Part shown: piece after piece, positions 28,564 through 36,935 of the stretch
How the letters are laid out: every line of letters begins with the position of its first letter
Numbering within the stretch: the first letter of the stretch is position 1
Assembly (NCBI GenBank): GCA_965199705.1
Contig: OZ241359.1
Coordinates: forward strand, 372,001-436,000
DNA: 64,000 nucleotides
Source of the DNA: Azophilus sp965199705
GTDB lineage: Bacteria; Pseudomonadota; Gammaproteobacteria; Pseudomonadales; Azotimanducaceae
Direction of reading: 5' to 3'
Notes under the pieces: generated by a model
Told to the model about the DNA's origin: nothing
The model's input: only the letters and a program-made list of their open reading frames with translations
The model's database searches: none
Position numbers and translations under genes: made by a program

Positions 28564-29860
28564 CCCGCCTCCTGGCGCAACATCCGGGCTGGCTCACGCA
28601 GCGTTCAATCGCAGCAAGGGTGTGCTCTGCGCCGGCCAGGCGCCGCTCACGACGATCGCCGAGTCGTTCGGCACGCCTGCATTCGTGTATCTGGCCGACG
28701 CGGTCCGCGCTCGGTTTCAGCGCCTGTCAAGCGCAGTCCGTGGCCTGCCGGCCAGCATCTGCTACGCGGTCAAGAGCAACCCCAACCTGGCCGTGTTGCG
28801 GCTCATGCGTAAGCTCGGGGCCGGCTTCGACGTTGTTTCGGGCGGCGAGTTGCAGCGGGTGGTAGCGGCTGGCGGCGCACCGGAAGGCGTTGTCTTTTCC
28901 GGTGTGGGCAAGTCGCTGGCCGAGATCAATCTGGCCCTGAAGTACGGCATCAAATGCTTCAATGTCGAAAGCGAGGCCGAGATGCAGCGTCTGGCCAGCC
29001 AGGCGGCGTTGTTGCAGAGGCGGGCCGCGGTGGCAGTGCGCGTAAACCCCGAGGTGGATGCTGGCGCTCACCCGCACATTGCGACCGCGCTGAAAACCAG
29101 CAAGTTTGGTGTTTCGGCCAGCAGCGCCCGGCAAATAATGCAGTTCGCGCGCACGCACGAGTGGCTGAACCCGTGCGGGATCGCCTGCCATATCGGCTCG
29201 CAGATCGAATCTGTCGCACCCTACCGGCAGGCGCTTGAGCGGCTGCTGGCCCTCGTCGATCAGTTGGCGGCCGATGGCCTCCGGCTTGAGCATCTGGATC
29301 TCGGTGGCGGCTTTGGCGTCACCTACAAGGACGAACCGGGATTCGATCCCGATGCGTTTGCGCTTGCCATTCAGCCGCTGCTATCCGGACGGGCGATCGA
29401 GCTCATTCTGGAGCCAGGTCGATTTCTCACGGCCCAGGCAGGGGTGCTGCTCACCCGCGTCGAGTATCTGAAACCGGGCAGGACGTCCGATGCCGCAAGC
29501 TTCGCCGTCGTCGATGCCGGCATGAATGATCTGTTGCGCCCCGCGCTCTATGATGCCTGGCACGGTGTTGACCTCGTTTCGCCGCCTGCGCCCGATGCCG
29601 TGACCCGAGACTGGGACGTGGTCGGCCCGGTGTGTGAAAGCGCTGATTTCCTCGGCCGCGGCCGCCGTCTGGCCCTGGCGCCGGGAGATCTGCTTGCGGT
29701 GCGCGGTGCTGGCGCCTACGGCATGGCCCTGGCCTCCAACTACAACGCGCGCAACCGGGCAGTCGAAGTGATGGTGGATCAGGGCGAGTGCCGACTGGTT
29801 CGGCGCCGGGAAACCATCGAAGATCAGTTGGCGCTGGAAATCGGCGCGGCGCCGTCATGA
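28520..29860 (+). CDS. lysA: Diaminopimelate decarboxylase
   Basis: LysA removes CO2 from meso-diaminopimelate to give lysine and uses PLP. Marks are FGTPAFVYLAD, ICYAVKSNPNLAVLRLM (PLP Lys), GGGFGVTYKDEPGFD, ELILEPGRFLTAQAG and the C-terminal CESADFLGRGR. Homology begins at FNRSKGVLCAGQAPL, about residue 29. There is no ATG/GTG nearby: GTG 28520 and TTG 28535 are the available starts, and both read through a REP-like repeat copy. The 446-residue length is slightly long. The stop overlaps dapF (ATGA). Confidence 0.94.
   Translation: MERVQLKSQQTETSDPPPGATSGLAHAAFNRSKGVLCAGQAPLTTIAESFGTPAFVYLADAVRARFQRLSSAVRGLPASICYAVKSNPNLAVLRLMRKLGAGFDVVSGGELQRVVAAGGAPEGVVFSGVGKSLAEINLALKYGIKCFNVESEAEMQRLASQAALLQRRAAVAVRVNPEVDAGAHPHIATALKTSKFGVSASSARQIMQFARTHEWLNPCGIACHIGSQIESVAPYRQALERLLALVDQLAADGLRLEHLDLGGGFGVTYKDEPGFDPDAFALAIQPLLSGRAIELILEPGRFLTAQAGVLLTRVEYLKPGRTSDAASFAVVDAGMNDLLRPALYDAWHGVDLVSPPAPDAVTRDWDVVGPVCESADFLGRGRRLALAPGDLLAVRGAGAYGMALASNYNARNRAVEVMVDQGECRLVRRRETIEDQLALEIGAAPS
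28571..28591 (-). repeat. REP-like repeat copy 3, at the lysA 5' end
   Basis: CCTGGCGCAACATCCGGGCT, one base off the commonest core, lies just upstream of the conserved part of lysA and inside its open frame. It may be leader sequence or may be translated as PPGATSG. Confidence 0.65.
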
Positions 29861-30726
29861 GTTCATTCACCTTCGCCAAGATGCATGGTCTCGGGAATGA
29901 CTTCATGGTTCTGGACGGCGTTACCCGGAAGGCGTCGCCGAAGCCGGAGCAGGTGCGCCTGTGGGCTGACCGGAAGACGGGCGTCGGCTTCGATCAAATG
30001 CTGATCGTGCAGCCTCCCAACGAACCGGATGCGGATTTCAGCTATCGGATATTCAATGCCGACGGCAGCGAAGCCGAACAGTGCGGCAATGGCGTGCGCT
30101 GCGTCTTCCGCTTCGTGCATGACCGCGGCCTCTGCGTCCTGCCGGAACTGATCCTGCAAAGCGCCGGCGGCAGGGTGACGGCGTCCCAGGCGGGCGAGGA
30201 CGTGCGCGTAAGCCTGGGCGCTCCGGCAACAGAGCCGCCAGCCATACCCTTTCTGCCGGAACAATCAGAGCCGGCCGGGTCCCGCTGGCGCCTGGACACG
30301 CGCCGCGGACGGTTCACCGTAACGCCCGTCTCGCTCGGCAATCCACACGGGGTTGTCATGGTGCAGGACCTGACTGCGGTCGATGTCGCCGAGGCCGGCA
30401 GTGCGCTTTGCGCGCACGCTGCGTTCCCCGAGGGGGCCAACATCGGATTCTGCGAAGTGCTGGCCGCCGACGAAATCCGCCTGCGCGTGTTCGAGCGGGG
30501 CGTCGGTGAAACCCGCGCCTGTGGCACCGGCGCCTGCGCTGCCGTGGTTGCGGCCCGACTTGGCGGCCATGTCCAGGCGACGGTTCTGGTGCGTCTCGTC
30601 GGCGGCAGCCTGCAGGTGAACTGGCAGGGGCCAGGCGCGCCCGTTAGAATGACCGGGGATGCTCATCTGGTCTATGTGGGCAAGATACGGGCCAGGCGGA
30701 GCAACGGGCTTTCTGCAAAGGGATAA
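29857..30726 (+). CDS. dapF: Diaminopimelate epimerase
   Basis: DapF interconverts LL- and meso-diaminopimelate without a cofactor. The 289-residue protein starts FTFAKMHGLGNDFMVLD and contains the two catalytic cysteines, in AEQCGNGVRC and in RACGTGACA. ATG 29857 overlaps the lysA stop. It is followed at 9 bases by the DUF484 gene, the standard dapF-DUF484-xerC order. Confidence 0.96.
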   Translation: MSSFTFAKMHGLGNDFMVLDGVTRKASPKPEQVRLWADRKTGVGFDQMLIVQPPNEPDADFSYRIFNADGSEAEQCGNGVRCVFRFVHDRGLCVLPELILQSAGGRVTASQAGEDVRVSLGAPATEPPAIPFLPEQSEPAGSRWRLDTRRGRFTVTPVSLGNPHGVVMVQDLTAVDVAEAGSALCAHAAFPEGANIGFCEVLAADEIRLRVFERGVGETRACGTGACAAVVAARLGGHVQATVLVRLVGGSLQVNWQGPGAPVRMTGDAHLVYVGKIRARRSNGLSAKG

Positions 30727-30735
30727 CGAACTGCA

Positions 30736-31473
30736 TTGAAAAAGAAGCGTATTTCGCCCTATCTGACGCTGCATGATGCGGCGGCAGGAGCGATAAGCGA
30801 AGACGCCGGACACAGCCTGGGTTCGGCGGAGGTGGCGGCTTTCCTGAAAGCGCAACCGCAGTTCTTTGTTGAACACCCCGAGGTGCTGGCAGACATCGCC
30901 TTGCCGCACAGCCCTGCCGGCGCCGTTTCGCTGATCGAGCGGCAGGTTGCGGTGCTGCGCGAGGCCAACATTGACTTGCGCCGGGAGCTGCAATCCCTGA
31001 AGACCACGGCCCTGACCAATCAGGCGCTGTTCAGCAAGTTTCGCAACCTGTCCCTGACGCTGTTCGGCGTCGCGTCCTGGCCACATCTCAACGAGGCTCT
31101 GGCCACGCACCTGCTGGTGGACTTCGATGCGGACTTCGTGTGCTGCCACGTACAGCCGAGCACGCTGCAGTTCGACCACCTGAGAGGTCATGCGGAGCAG
31201 CTACCGAGCGAAGCCTTCCTGACGCAGTCGCGCCCCCATTGCACCAGCTTGCGCCAATCGGAGCTTGCAGCCATCTTTCCGGTGCAGGAGCACGAAGGCG
31301 ACGGCAGCGCGGTAATCGCGCCCCTGCCGCTGCGCGAGGGCGCCGGGGTCATCGCCATCGGCAGCCGGGATCCGCTGCACTATGCGTCGGACATGGACAC
31401 CCTGTTCATCGATTTTACAGCCGAAGTTCTGGCGCGAACGATTGACCGACTCAACCAACAGCACAGAACCTGA
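30736..31473 (+). CDS. DUF484 family protein
   Basis: This 245-residue protein has the DUF484 N-terminus (VAAFLKAQPQFFVEHPEVLAD and LIERQVAVLREANIDLRRELQ) followed by a GAF-like region (LLVDFDADFVCCHV to AVIAPLPLREGAGVIAIGS). The GAF-like fold suggests ligand sensing, but no function is established. The start is TTG 30736. It overlaps the xerC start. Its position between dapF and xerC is typical. Confidence 0.9.
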   Translation: MKKKRISPYLTLHDAAAGAISEDAGHSLGSAEVAAFLKAQPQFFVEHPEVLADIALPHSPAGAVSLIERQVAVLREANIDLRRELQSLKTTALTNQALFSKFRNLSLTLFGVASWPHLNEALATHLLVDFDADFVCCHVQPSTLQFDHLRGHAEQLPSEAFLTQSRPHCTSLRQSELAAIFPVQEHEGDGSAVIAPLPLREGAGVIAIGSRDPLHYASDMDTLFIDFTAEVLARTIDRLNQQHRT

Positions 31474-32374
31474 TACACCTGCGCCCAGCCTCGCGGATGA
31501 TGCGCTGCTGGCAAGCTTTCTCGACTATCTCCGGTTCGAGAAGCGCTACTCCGCGCATACGCTGAAAGCCTATCGACGAGACTTGGAGACGTTTGCGGCG
31601 ACGGTCAACACGCCATGGCCAGCCGTGAACCGGGGGCAGGTCGCTGATGCCCTGGCTGCGGCGCATCGTCGGGGCCTGAGCCCGCGCACCATGCAGCGCA
31701 TGTTGTCCAGTCTGAAGCGCTTCTTTGGTCACTTGGAAAGCCGTGGCCTGATCGCTGGCAACCCGGCCGCTTCGGCCAGGGCGCCCAAGGGGAAATCGCG
31801 GTTGCCCAGAACCCTGGACGCTGATCAGGTGGCCACACTGCTCGATGATGCGCCGAAAACGCCGCTTGCCAAGCGGGACCTGGCCATCATGGAGGTGTTC
31901 TACAGCAGTGGCGCCAGGCTACAGGAGCTGGTCGGCATCGACATCGCTGATCTCGACTTGAGCGGCGGCACGGTCAGAGTCACCGGCAAGGGCAACAAGA
32001 CGCGCATTCTGCCGCTCGGCAGCAAGGCCATAGCCGCCATCCAGGCCTGGTTGGCAACGAGGCCGAAGCCGACGCCGGAGGCGCCGTTGTTTGTCAGTCG
32101 GGATGGCCGGCGACTCAGCCCGAGGAGTATCCAGCAACGCCTGAAACAGCAGAGCGTCCAGCGCCTCGGCAACAGCGCCCTGCATCCGCACCTGCTGCGG
32201 CACAGTTTTGCCAGCCATCTGCTGGAATCTTCGGGCGATCTGCGCGCTGTGCAGGAGCTGCTTGGTCATGCTGACATCGCCACCACGCAAATCTATACGC
32301 ATCTGAATTTTCAGCATCTGGCCAAGGTGTACGATCAGGCGCACCCGCGCAGCCAGCGTCAATCCAAGCCCTGA
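31442..32374 (+). CDS. xerC: Tyrosine recombinase XerC
   Basis: XerC, with XerD, resolves chromosome dimers at dif and is also used by many mobile elements. The 310-residue protein has a SAM-like N-terminal domain (FLDYLRFEKRYSAHTLKAYRRD) and the catalytic set R (SGARLQELVG), K (VTGKGNKTR), H-x2-R (LHPHLLRHSFASHL), H (LLGHADI) and Y (TTQIYTHL). TTG 31442 is the best start; the frame is open further upstream inside DUF484. It is followed at 3 bases by yigB. Confidence 0.94.
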   Translation: MTDSTNSTEPDTPAPSLADDALLASFLDYLRFEKRYSAHTLKAYRRDLETFAATVNTPWPAVNRGQVADALAAAHRRGLSPRTMQRMLSSLKRFFGHLESRGLIAGNPAASARAPKGKSRLPRTLDADQVATLLDDAPKTPLAKRDLAIMEVFYSSGARLQELVGIDIADLDLSGGTVRVTGKGNKTRILPLGSKAIAAIQAWLATRPKPTPEAPLFVSRDGRRLSPRSIQQRLKQQSVQRLGNSALHPHLLRHSFASHLLESSGDLRAVQELLGHADIATTQIYTHLNFQHLAKVYDQAHPRSQRQSKP

Positions 32375-32377
32375 ACC

Positions 32378-33100
32378 ATGCCACGCATTCGGCTGGTCGC
32401 CTTCGACCTGGACAACACCCTGTGGGACGTGGAAGTGGTGCAGCGCGCCGAGCAGCGGCTCCGCGCCTGGCTGGCTGCGGAAGCGCCGGCGGCGGCAGCC
32501 TGCTATTCGGAGCAGGGAGACTTGCGGCAGCTTTACCTCGATCTGATCAAGCAGCAGCCGCAACTCGGCCATGACATATCCGGCCTGCGCCGAGCGGTGC
32601 TGCACCAGGTTTTTCTGCGAAGCGGCACACCCCCGGAAGCGGCCAGAACGCTGTCGGAAAGGGCCTTTGAGGTGCTGCTCGAGGCCCGTCATGCGGTCGA
32701 ATTCTATCCGGGCACGCTTGCGGTGCTGTCGTCCATGGCTCGCCGCTACACACTTGGCTCACTCACCAACGGCAACGCGGATCCGAGGCGCATCGGCTTG
32801 GACAGGTATTTTTCCTTCTGTTTTTGCGCCGCCGACGTCGGCGCCCGAAAGCCGGCGCCGGATCTGTTCGAGCGGGCGCTCGACCATCAGGGTGTTGCCG
32901 CAGAAGAATCCGTGTATGTCGGCGACCATCCGGTGGATGACATTGGCGCGGCGGCGGCAGTGGGGATGCACACGGTGTGGATCAACGGTCCGATCCAGCG
33001 CGCTCGGCGCCAGGAAACGAATGTGCGTCCTCCGGCGAGTGCGGAGATTGAAACGCTTCAGGACTTGCCGGCCGCCATCGCCCGCATCGAAGCCGGCTGA
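32378..33100 (+). CDS. yigB: HAD-superfamily hydrolase, YigB-like
   Basis: The 240-residue protein shows HAD motif I (FDLDNTLWD), motif II (GSLTNGN), the motif III Lys (VGARKPAPDLF) and motif IV (VGDHPVDDIGAA). The YigB branch dephosphorylates FMN and related phosphates; substrate here is inferred from synteny with xerC. It begins 3 bases after the xerC stop and is convergent with yicC. Confidence 0.9.
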   Translation: MPRIRLVAFDLDNTLWDVEVVQRAEQRLRAWLAAEAPAAAACYSEQGDLRQLYLDLIKQQPQLGHDISGLRRAVLHQVFLRSGTPPEAARTLSERAFEVLLEARHAVEFYPGTLAVLSSMARRYTLGSLTNGNADPRRIGLDRYFSFCFCAADVGARKPAPDLFERALDHQGVAAEESVYVGDHPVDDIGAAAAVGMHTVWINGPIQRARRQETNVRPPASAEIETLQDLPAAIARIEAG

Positions 33101-33109
33101 ACGGCTGGC

Positions 33110-34000
33110 CTACTCCAGGTTCTGCGCCTGTTCGCGCACCTGGTCGATCGCAACCTTGAGGCTCACCGCCAATTGCGCCATCGCCGGCAGCAGTGCCTTT
33201 GCCGCCAGGGTGCTGGCCTCACGCATCAACTCCTGGCAGGTGAAATCCAGCCGCCGGCCATGCGGGCCGGAATCGGCCAGGGCGCTTCTGGCATCCTGCA
33301 AGTGAATCAGAATCCGCTCCAGTTCTTCTGCCAGATCCGCTTTCTGTGCCAGCAACGCCACCTCCTGCGCCACCCGCTCGTCCGCTGCCGGAGCGTTCAG
33401 TTGCGTCAGCCGCGTCTCAATGCGCGCCCGCACCTGGTCTGCAAGGCCCTCGCCGAGGCCCTGAACAGACGCGACCAGGCGCTCGATCTCATCGAACCGC
33501 GCCAGGAGGCCATCTCTGAGCGCTTCGCCTTCGCGTCGTCGCGCCTGCACCAACCGTTCGAGCGCGACCGCGAACAGATTGCCGACTGCTGTGGTCAGGG
33601 GGCCGTCCGGGCGCCCTGGGTCGCGCAATATGCCGGGCCAGCGCAAGAGTTCCAGGGAGGTGGGTGGATGCGTCTCCGGCGCGTCCCGGCGAATTTGTTC
33701 CAGCGTTGCCAGCAATTGCACCAGGAGCGGTCGATTGATGGTCAGCGCCGGCAGGTCGGCGTCCTGGTCCAGCGTCAGCAGACAATGCACCCGCCCCCTC
33801 TGCAAGCGTCCCGCAAGGGTTTCGCGCAGACCAAATTCCATGGACCTGAGCGATTCCGGCATACGCAACTGCACATCGAGCTGCCGGTGATTCACCGAAC
33901 GCAATTCCCAGGCAAGCTGAAATCCTGGCGCCGTTCCCTGGCTGCGCGCGAATGCGGTCATGCTCTCGACCTTGCGCGCCTGATCGTTCGTATCTGGCAT
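33110..34000 (-). CDS. yicC: YicC family endoribonuclease-like protein
   Basis: The 296-residue protein contains SMTAFARSQG at the N-terminus, WELRSVNHRQLDVQLRMPE and the C-terminal GRRLDFTCQELMREASTLAAK, all hallmarks of YicC/YloC. E. coli YicC has been linked to RNA cleavage. ATG 34000 adds 13 residues before the conserved MTAFAR; the internal ATG at 33961 is also possible. It is divergent from rph, the usual arrangement. Confidence 0.92.
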   Translation of the reverse strand: MPDTNDQARKVESMTAFARSQGTAPGFQLAWELRSVNHRQLDVQLRMPESLRSMEFGLRETLAGRLQRGRVHCLLTLDQDADLPALTINRPLLVQLLATLEQIRRDAPETHPPTSLELLRWPGILRDPGRPDGPLTTAVGNLFAVALERLVQARRREGEALRDGLLARFDEIERLVASVQGLGEGLADQVRARIETRLTQLNAPAADERVAQEVALLAQKADLAEELERILIHLQDARSALADSGPHGRRLDFTCQELMREASTLAAKALLPAMAQLAVSLKVAIDQVREQAQNLE

Positions 34001-34096
34001 CCTGGCTCCGCACGGTTTGCCGAAGCATCCGGCTGCACGAGTTCCCGGCGCAGTTTAACCGATTGTCGGTGCTACACTGACCAGGATGTGATCAGC

Positions 34097-34344
34097 TAAC
34101 CCGGATATTGCACCGGGGGCCGTGATGATCGCGCCGGATTTTGTCCGTCTGCGTGTGCTCGCGACCGAGAGCATAGCCACGCCTATGGTCGAGGGAGCAT
34201 GGACGCGCAGACGGGCAAAAGACCAGCGAGCGCGCGGCAAGCGCAGTTTGTAATCGGCACAGCGCTTCAGTATCGAAGACAACCAATTGAAAGATCGATA
34301 ACATCAGCCCAATCTATCAGCGCCTTGGTGCGATATTCGGGTTA
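34097..34344. mobile_element. MITE-like element bounded by inverted REP-like repeats
   Basis: The left end reads TAACCCGGATATTGCACC (34097 on) and the right end, on the other strand, TAACCCGAATATCGCACC (from 34344), 16 of 18 bases identical. Between them is a long imperfect hairpin. There is no coding capacity. Size, terminal inverted repeats and lack of an ORF fit a miniature element or a paired REP module. No target-site duplication was established. Confidence 0.6.
34139..34220. repeat. Long nested hairpin upstream of rph
   Basis: TTTTGTCCGTCTGCG (34139-34153) pairs with CGCAGACGGGCAAAA (34206-34220) with one G-T wobble. Inside, GCTCGCGACC faces GGTCGAGGGAGC imperfectly, and CATAG-n6-CTATG closes the tip. 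The whole 82-base unit could fold as one extended stem in RNA or as a cruciform. Confidence 0.75.
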
Positions 34345-34350
34345 ACCCCC

Positions 34351-35076
34351 ATGTCGATTCAATCCAGTCAGTCAGTGCCTCGCAATCGGGCCAGCGGCCG
34401 TGCCGCTGACGAGCTCAGGCCAGTGCATATCGAGAGAGACTACATCGTTCATGCGCATGGATCCGTGCTCGTGGCGTTCGGCGATACCCGGGTGATCTGC
34501 ACGGCCACCGTAGAAGATGGCGTTCCCCGCTTTCTGCGTGGCAGCCGCCAGGGCTGGGTCACCGCCGAGTACGGCATGTTGCCCGGAGCTACGCACAGCC
34601 GCGCTGACCGGGAAGCTGTGCGCGGCAAGCAAAGCGGCCGCAGCATGGAGATTCAGCGGTTGATCGGGCGCTCGCTGCGGGCCTGTATCGATCGCAAGCG
34701 TTTTGGCGAGCGCACACTGCGCATTGATTGCGACGTGCTCCAGGCCGATGGCGGCACCCGCTGCGCTGCCATCACCGGCGCCTGCGTTGCGATGCGCGAC
34801 GCCCTGGCCCGATTCAGGGTACAGGACGCATTTACCACCTTCGCCGCTGCCGTGTCCGTCGGCGTCTGGCAAGGTCAGGCAATCCTCGATCTGGATTACG
34901 CCGAAGATTCCGCAGCCGATATCGACATGAATCTGGTCATGCTGGCCTCCGGCGGGCTGGTGGAGGTGCAGAGTACGGCGGAGGGCACGGCCTGCGATCG
35001 GTCGGAATTTCTGGATTTGCTGACGCTGGCAGAACGCGGTGCGACCGCGCTCATCGCCGTGCAAAAGGCAGCCTGA
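34351..35076 (+). CDS. rph: Ribonuclease PH
   Basis: RNase PH is a phosphorolytic 3'-5' exonuclease that trims tRNA and rRNA ends. The 241-residue protein has RASGRAADELRPV, GDTRVICTATVEDGVPRFLRG, TAEYGMLPGATHSR, LRIDCDVLQADGGTR and DYAEDSAADIDMN, as expected. ATG 34351 is preceded by the MITE-like element. Its stop overlaps the pyrE start (TGATG); rph-pyrE is an ancient operon and translation of rph to its end is needed for pyrE expression in E. coli. Confidence 0.96.
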   Translation: MSIQSSQSVPRNRASGRAADELRPVHIERDYIVHAHGSVLVAFGDTRVICTATVEDGVPRFLRGSRQGWVTAEYGMLPGATHSRADREAVRGKQSGRSMEIQRLIGRSLRACIDRKRFGERTLRIDCDVLQADGGTRCAAITGACVAMRDALARFRVQDAFTTFAAAVSVGVWQGQAILDLDYAEDSAADIDMNLVMLASGGLVEVQSTAEGTACDRSEFLDLLTLAERGATALIAVQKAA

Positions 35077-35729
35077 TGGCGGTCGCGGCGCCAAGCGCGC
35101 GCGCCTTCATCGCATCCATGCTGCGCCAGGGCGTGCTGCGCCTGGGCGAATTCACCCTCAAATCCGGGCGCGCCAGCCCCTATTTCTTCAATCTCGGCCT
35201 GGTTGCCGGCGGGCCGGATCTTGCCGAACTGGGTCGCTGGTTCGCACGCGCCATCGGGCACGCCGACCTGCCGTGCGATGTGCTGTTCGGGCCGGCCTAC
35301 AAGGGTATTCCGCTGGCGACGGCCACCGCAATCGCGCTCGCTGAACAGGGCCGGGACGTGGCCATCGCCTACAACCGGAAACAGGCCAAGGCGCATGGCG
35401 AAGGCGGGCTGCTGGTCGGCGCGCCCCTGGCCGGCGACGTGTTGATGATCGACGACGTGGTCACGGACGGCGGCACCAAGCTGGAGGCCGCGCGTATGAT
35501 CGAAGCCTCGGGCGCTCGTCTGGCGGGCCTTGTCATTGCCTTGGACCGGCAGGAGTCAGGTGCGCACGGCGATAGCGCGGTGAACCGACTGAGCGCTCGC
35601 TTCAAGGCGCCGGTTGTCGCCATCGCCACGCTGGATGACATCATCGAACACCTGGATATCGCGGGTGGACCGGAAGCTGAGCATCTGGACGCACTGCGCC
35701 GCTATCGAGAAACCTGCCGCCAGAACTGA
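35076..35729 (+). CDS. pyrE: Orotate phosphoribosyltransferase
   Basis: PyrE joins orotate to PRPP to give OMP in pyrimidine synthesis. From ATG 35076 it has 217 residues. Marks are GEFTLKSGRASPYFFNLG, FGPAYKGIPLATATA, AYNRKQAKAHGEGG and the PRPP loop VLMIDDVVTDGGT. It overlaps the rph stop. The longer open frame upstream lies inside rph and is rejected. Confidence 0.96.
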   Translation: MAVAAPSARAFIASMLRQGVLRLGEFTLKSGRASPYFFNLGLVAGGPDLAELGRWFARAIGHADLPCDVLFGPAYKGIPLATATAIALAEQGRDVAIAYNRKQAKAHGEGGLLVGAPLAGDVLMIDDVVTDGGTKLEAARMIEASGARLAGLVIALDRQESGAHGDSAVNRLSARFKAPVVAIATLDDIIEHLDIAGGPEAEHLDALRRYRETCRQN

Positions 35730-35777
35730 TCCAGGCCCGGAACTTGTGCCGGAAAGCTGGTGCAACACCGCGGCGCG

Positions 35778-36074
35778 TCAGGTCAGCAAGTCAATCAACG
35801 CCTGCTGCTTGTCAGAATTCAGGCGCCGGAACGCCCTGATGAGGTCCTTTTCCCGATTGCTCAAGGACTGTCGCAGCAGTGCCTCAAGATGAGAATTCAG
35901 TGGCGGGTCCAGGGCCCGTTCTGTCTGGTCGCTTGGCAACACCCCAAATGACTGCTGTAGCCGGGCTACAATTTCAGAGTTCTTGCTGCGCCTGTAATGT
36001 TTCGCGGCTTCGTCGATGCGAAGGCGCAGTTGCTGCGGCATCCGCAAGACCAATCGATAGGGTTCGTGTTCCAT
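35778..36074 (-). CDS. Arc/MetJ-type ribbon-helix-helix regulator
   Basis: The 98-residue protein starts with an Arc-like ribbon-helix-helix domain: YRLVLRMPQQLRLRIDEAA followed by RRSKNSEIVARLQQSF, which aligns with the Arc repressor pattern (basic beta strand, two helices, NSEI). A C-terminal helical tail (ALLRQSLSNREKDLIRAF) may mediate oligomerisation. It is divergent from the ABC system at 36.1-40.5 kb with a 56-base gap holding an inverted repeat, so it probably regulates that operon and itself. Confidence 0.75.
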   Translation of the reverse strand: MEHEPYRLVLRMPQQLRLRIDEAAKHYRRSKNSEIVARLQQSFGVLPSDQTERALDPPLNSHLEALLRQSLSNREKDLIRAFRRLNSDKQQALIDLLT

Positions 36075-36093
36075 GGCCCTGCACGCTGTACCA

Positions 36094-36123
36094 CTCCGTC
36101 AGCGGGCGGCCAAGATAACGGAG
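36094..36123. promoter_or_regulatory. Possible operator between the Arc-like gene and the ABC operon
   Basis: CTCCGT and ACGGAG form a 6-bp inverted repeat spaced by 18 bases in the short divergent intergenic region. Arc-type proteins bind such paired half-sites. The match is short and could be chance. Confidence 0.25.
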
Positions 36124-36130
36124 CGGCAGT

Positions 36131-36862
36131 TTGCACGCAAATCAAGAGCCCGGATGCGGCGTCGGCGACCAGAGCATCGCGCCGGCCATCCGCCTGACCA
36201 GCGTCTGCAAGAGTTATGGGGCTGAACGGCGTCGCCGCGAAGTGGTTCGCGATATGAATCTGAGCGTTGCGCCAGGCGAAGTCGTCGCGCTCTCCGGGCC
36301 GAGCGGCTGTGGCAAGACCACATTGCTCAATCTGATTGCCGGCCTGCTGCCAGTGGACGCGGGTCGATTGGTGTTGAATGTGCGCGGCGAGCGATATGCG
36401 CTGCACCAATTCGATGAGGGTCAGAGACGCCAGGTTCGGCGCCGCCTGATCGGCTATGTCTTCCAGTTCTTCAATCTTGTGCCCACCCTGACGGTACTGG
36501 AGAATCTGCTGCTTCCCCGGCAGTTGAATCGTTTGCCTGCGAATCTGCAAGCCGCCCGGCAGCGGCTGGACGAGATCGGCCTGAGTGATGTGCGAGACGC
36601 ATTTCCAGAGCAACTTTCCGGTGGTGAGCAACAGCGGGTTGCTGTCGCCCGGGCGCTGGCGCACGAGCCGCCGATCATTCTGGCGGACGAGCCAACCGGC
36701 AATCTTGATCGCCTGAACGCCGAAACGGTGGCAGAGCTGTTGTTCGAGCAGGCCCGCAGCCGACAATGCGCCCTGATAGTCGCCACACATAACCCGGACC
36801 TGGCAGAGCAGGCGGACCGGACCATTGAACTGAACCGTATGCCACACCCGGACGCGGGTTGA
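36131..36862 (+). CDS. ABC transporter ATP-binding protein, LolD/AttE-like
   Basis: The 243-residue ATPase has Walker A SGPSGCGKTTLLN, Q-loop FQFFNLVPTLTVLENLLLP, signature LSGGEQQRVAVARAL and Walker B IILADEPTGNLD, followed by the H-loop ATHNP. This is the MacB/LolD class, which works with FtsX-type permeases. The start is TTG 36131, as no ATG or GTG precedes conserved sequence. It forms a three-gene unit with the next two genes, like AttEFGH systems. Confidence 0.88.
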   Translation: MHANQEPGCGVGDQSIAPAIRLTSVCKSYGAERRRREVVRDMNLSVAPGEVVALSGPSGCGKTTLLNLIAGLLPVDAGRLVLNVRGERYALHQFDEGQRRQVRRRLIGYVFQFFNLVPTLTVLENLLLPRQLNRLPANLQAARQRLDEIGLSDVRDAFPEQLSGGEQQRVAVARALAHEPPIILADEPTGNLDRLNAETVAELLFEQARSRQCALIVATHNPDLAEQADRTIELNRMPHPDAG

Positions 36863-36935
36863 ACAGGCTGATCAGGGCTTGCAAATGGTTGCCTTCGGTG
36901 TCGAGCCCCTGTTTCGATAGCTGTCTGCCCCAGCC

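Noticed and set aside
33620..33650. GCGCAATATGCCGGGCC resembling the REP-like core
   Set aside because: It lies inside yicC and encodes the expected RWPGILRDPG segment; the match is coincidental coding sequence.
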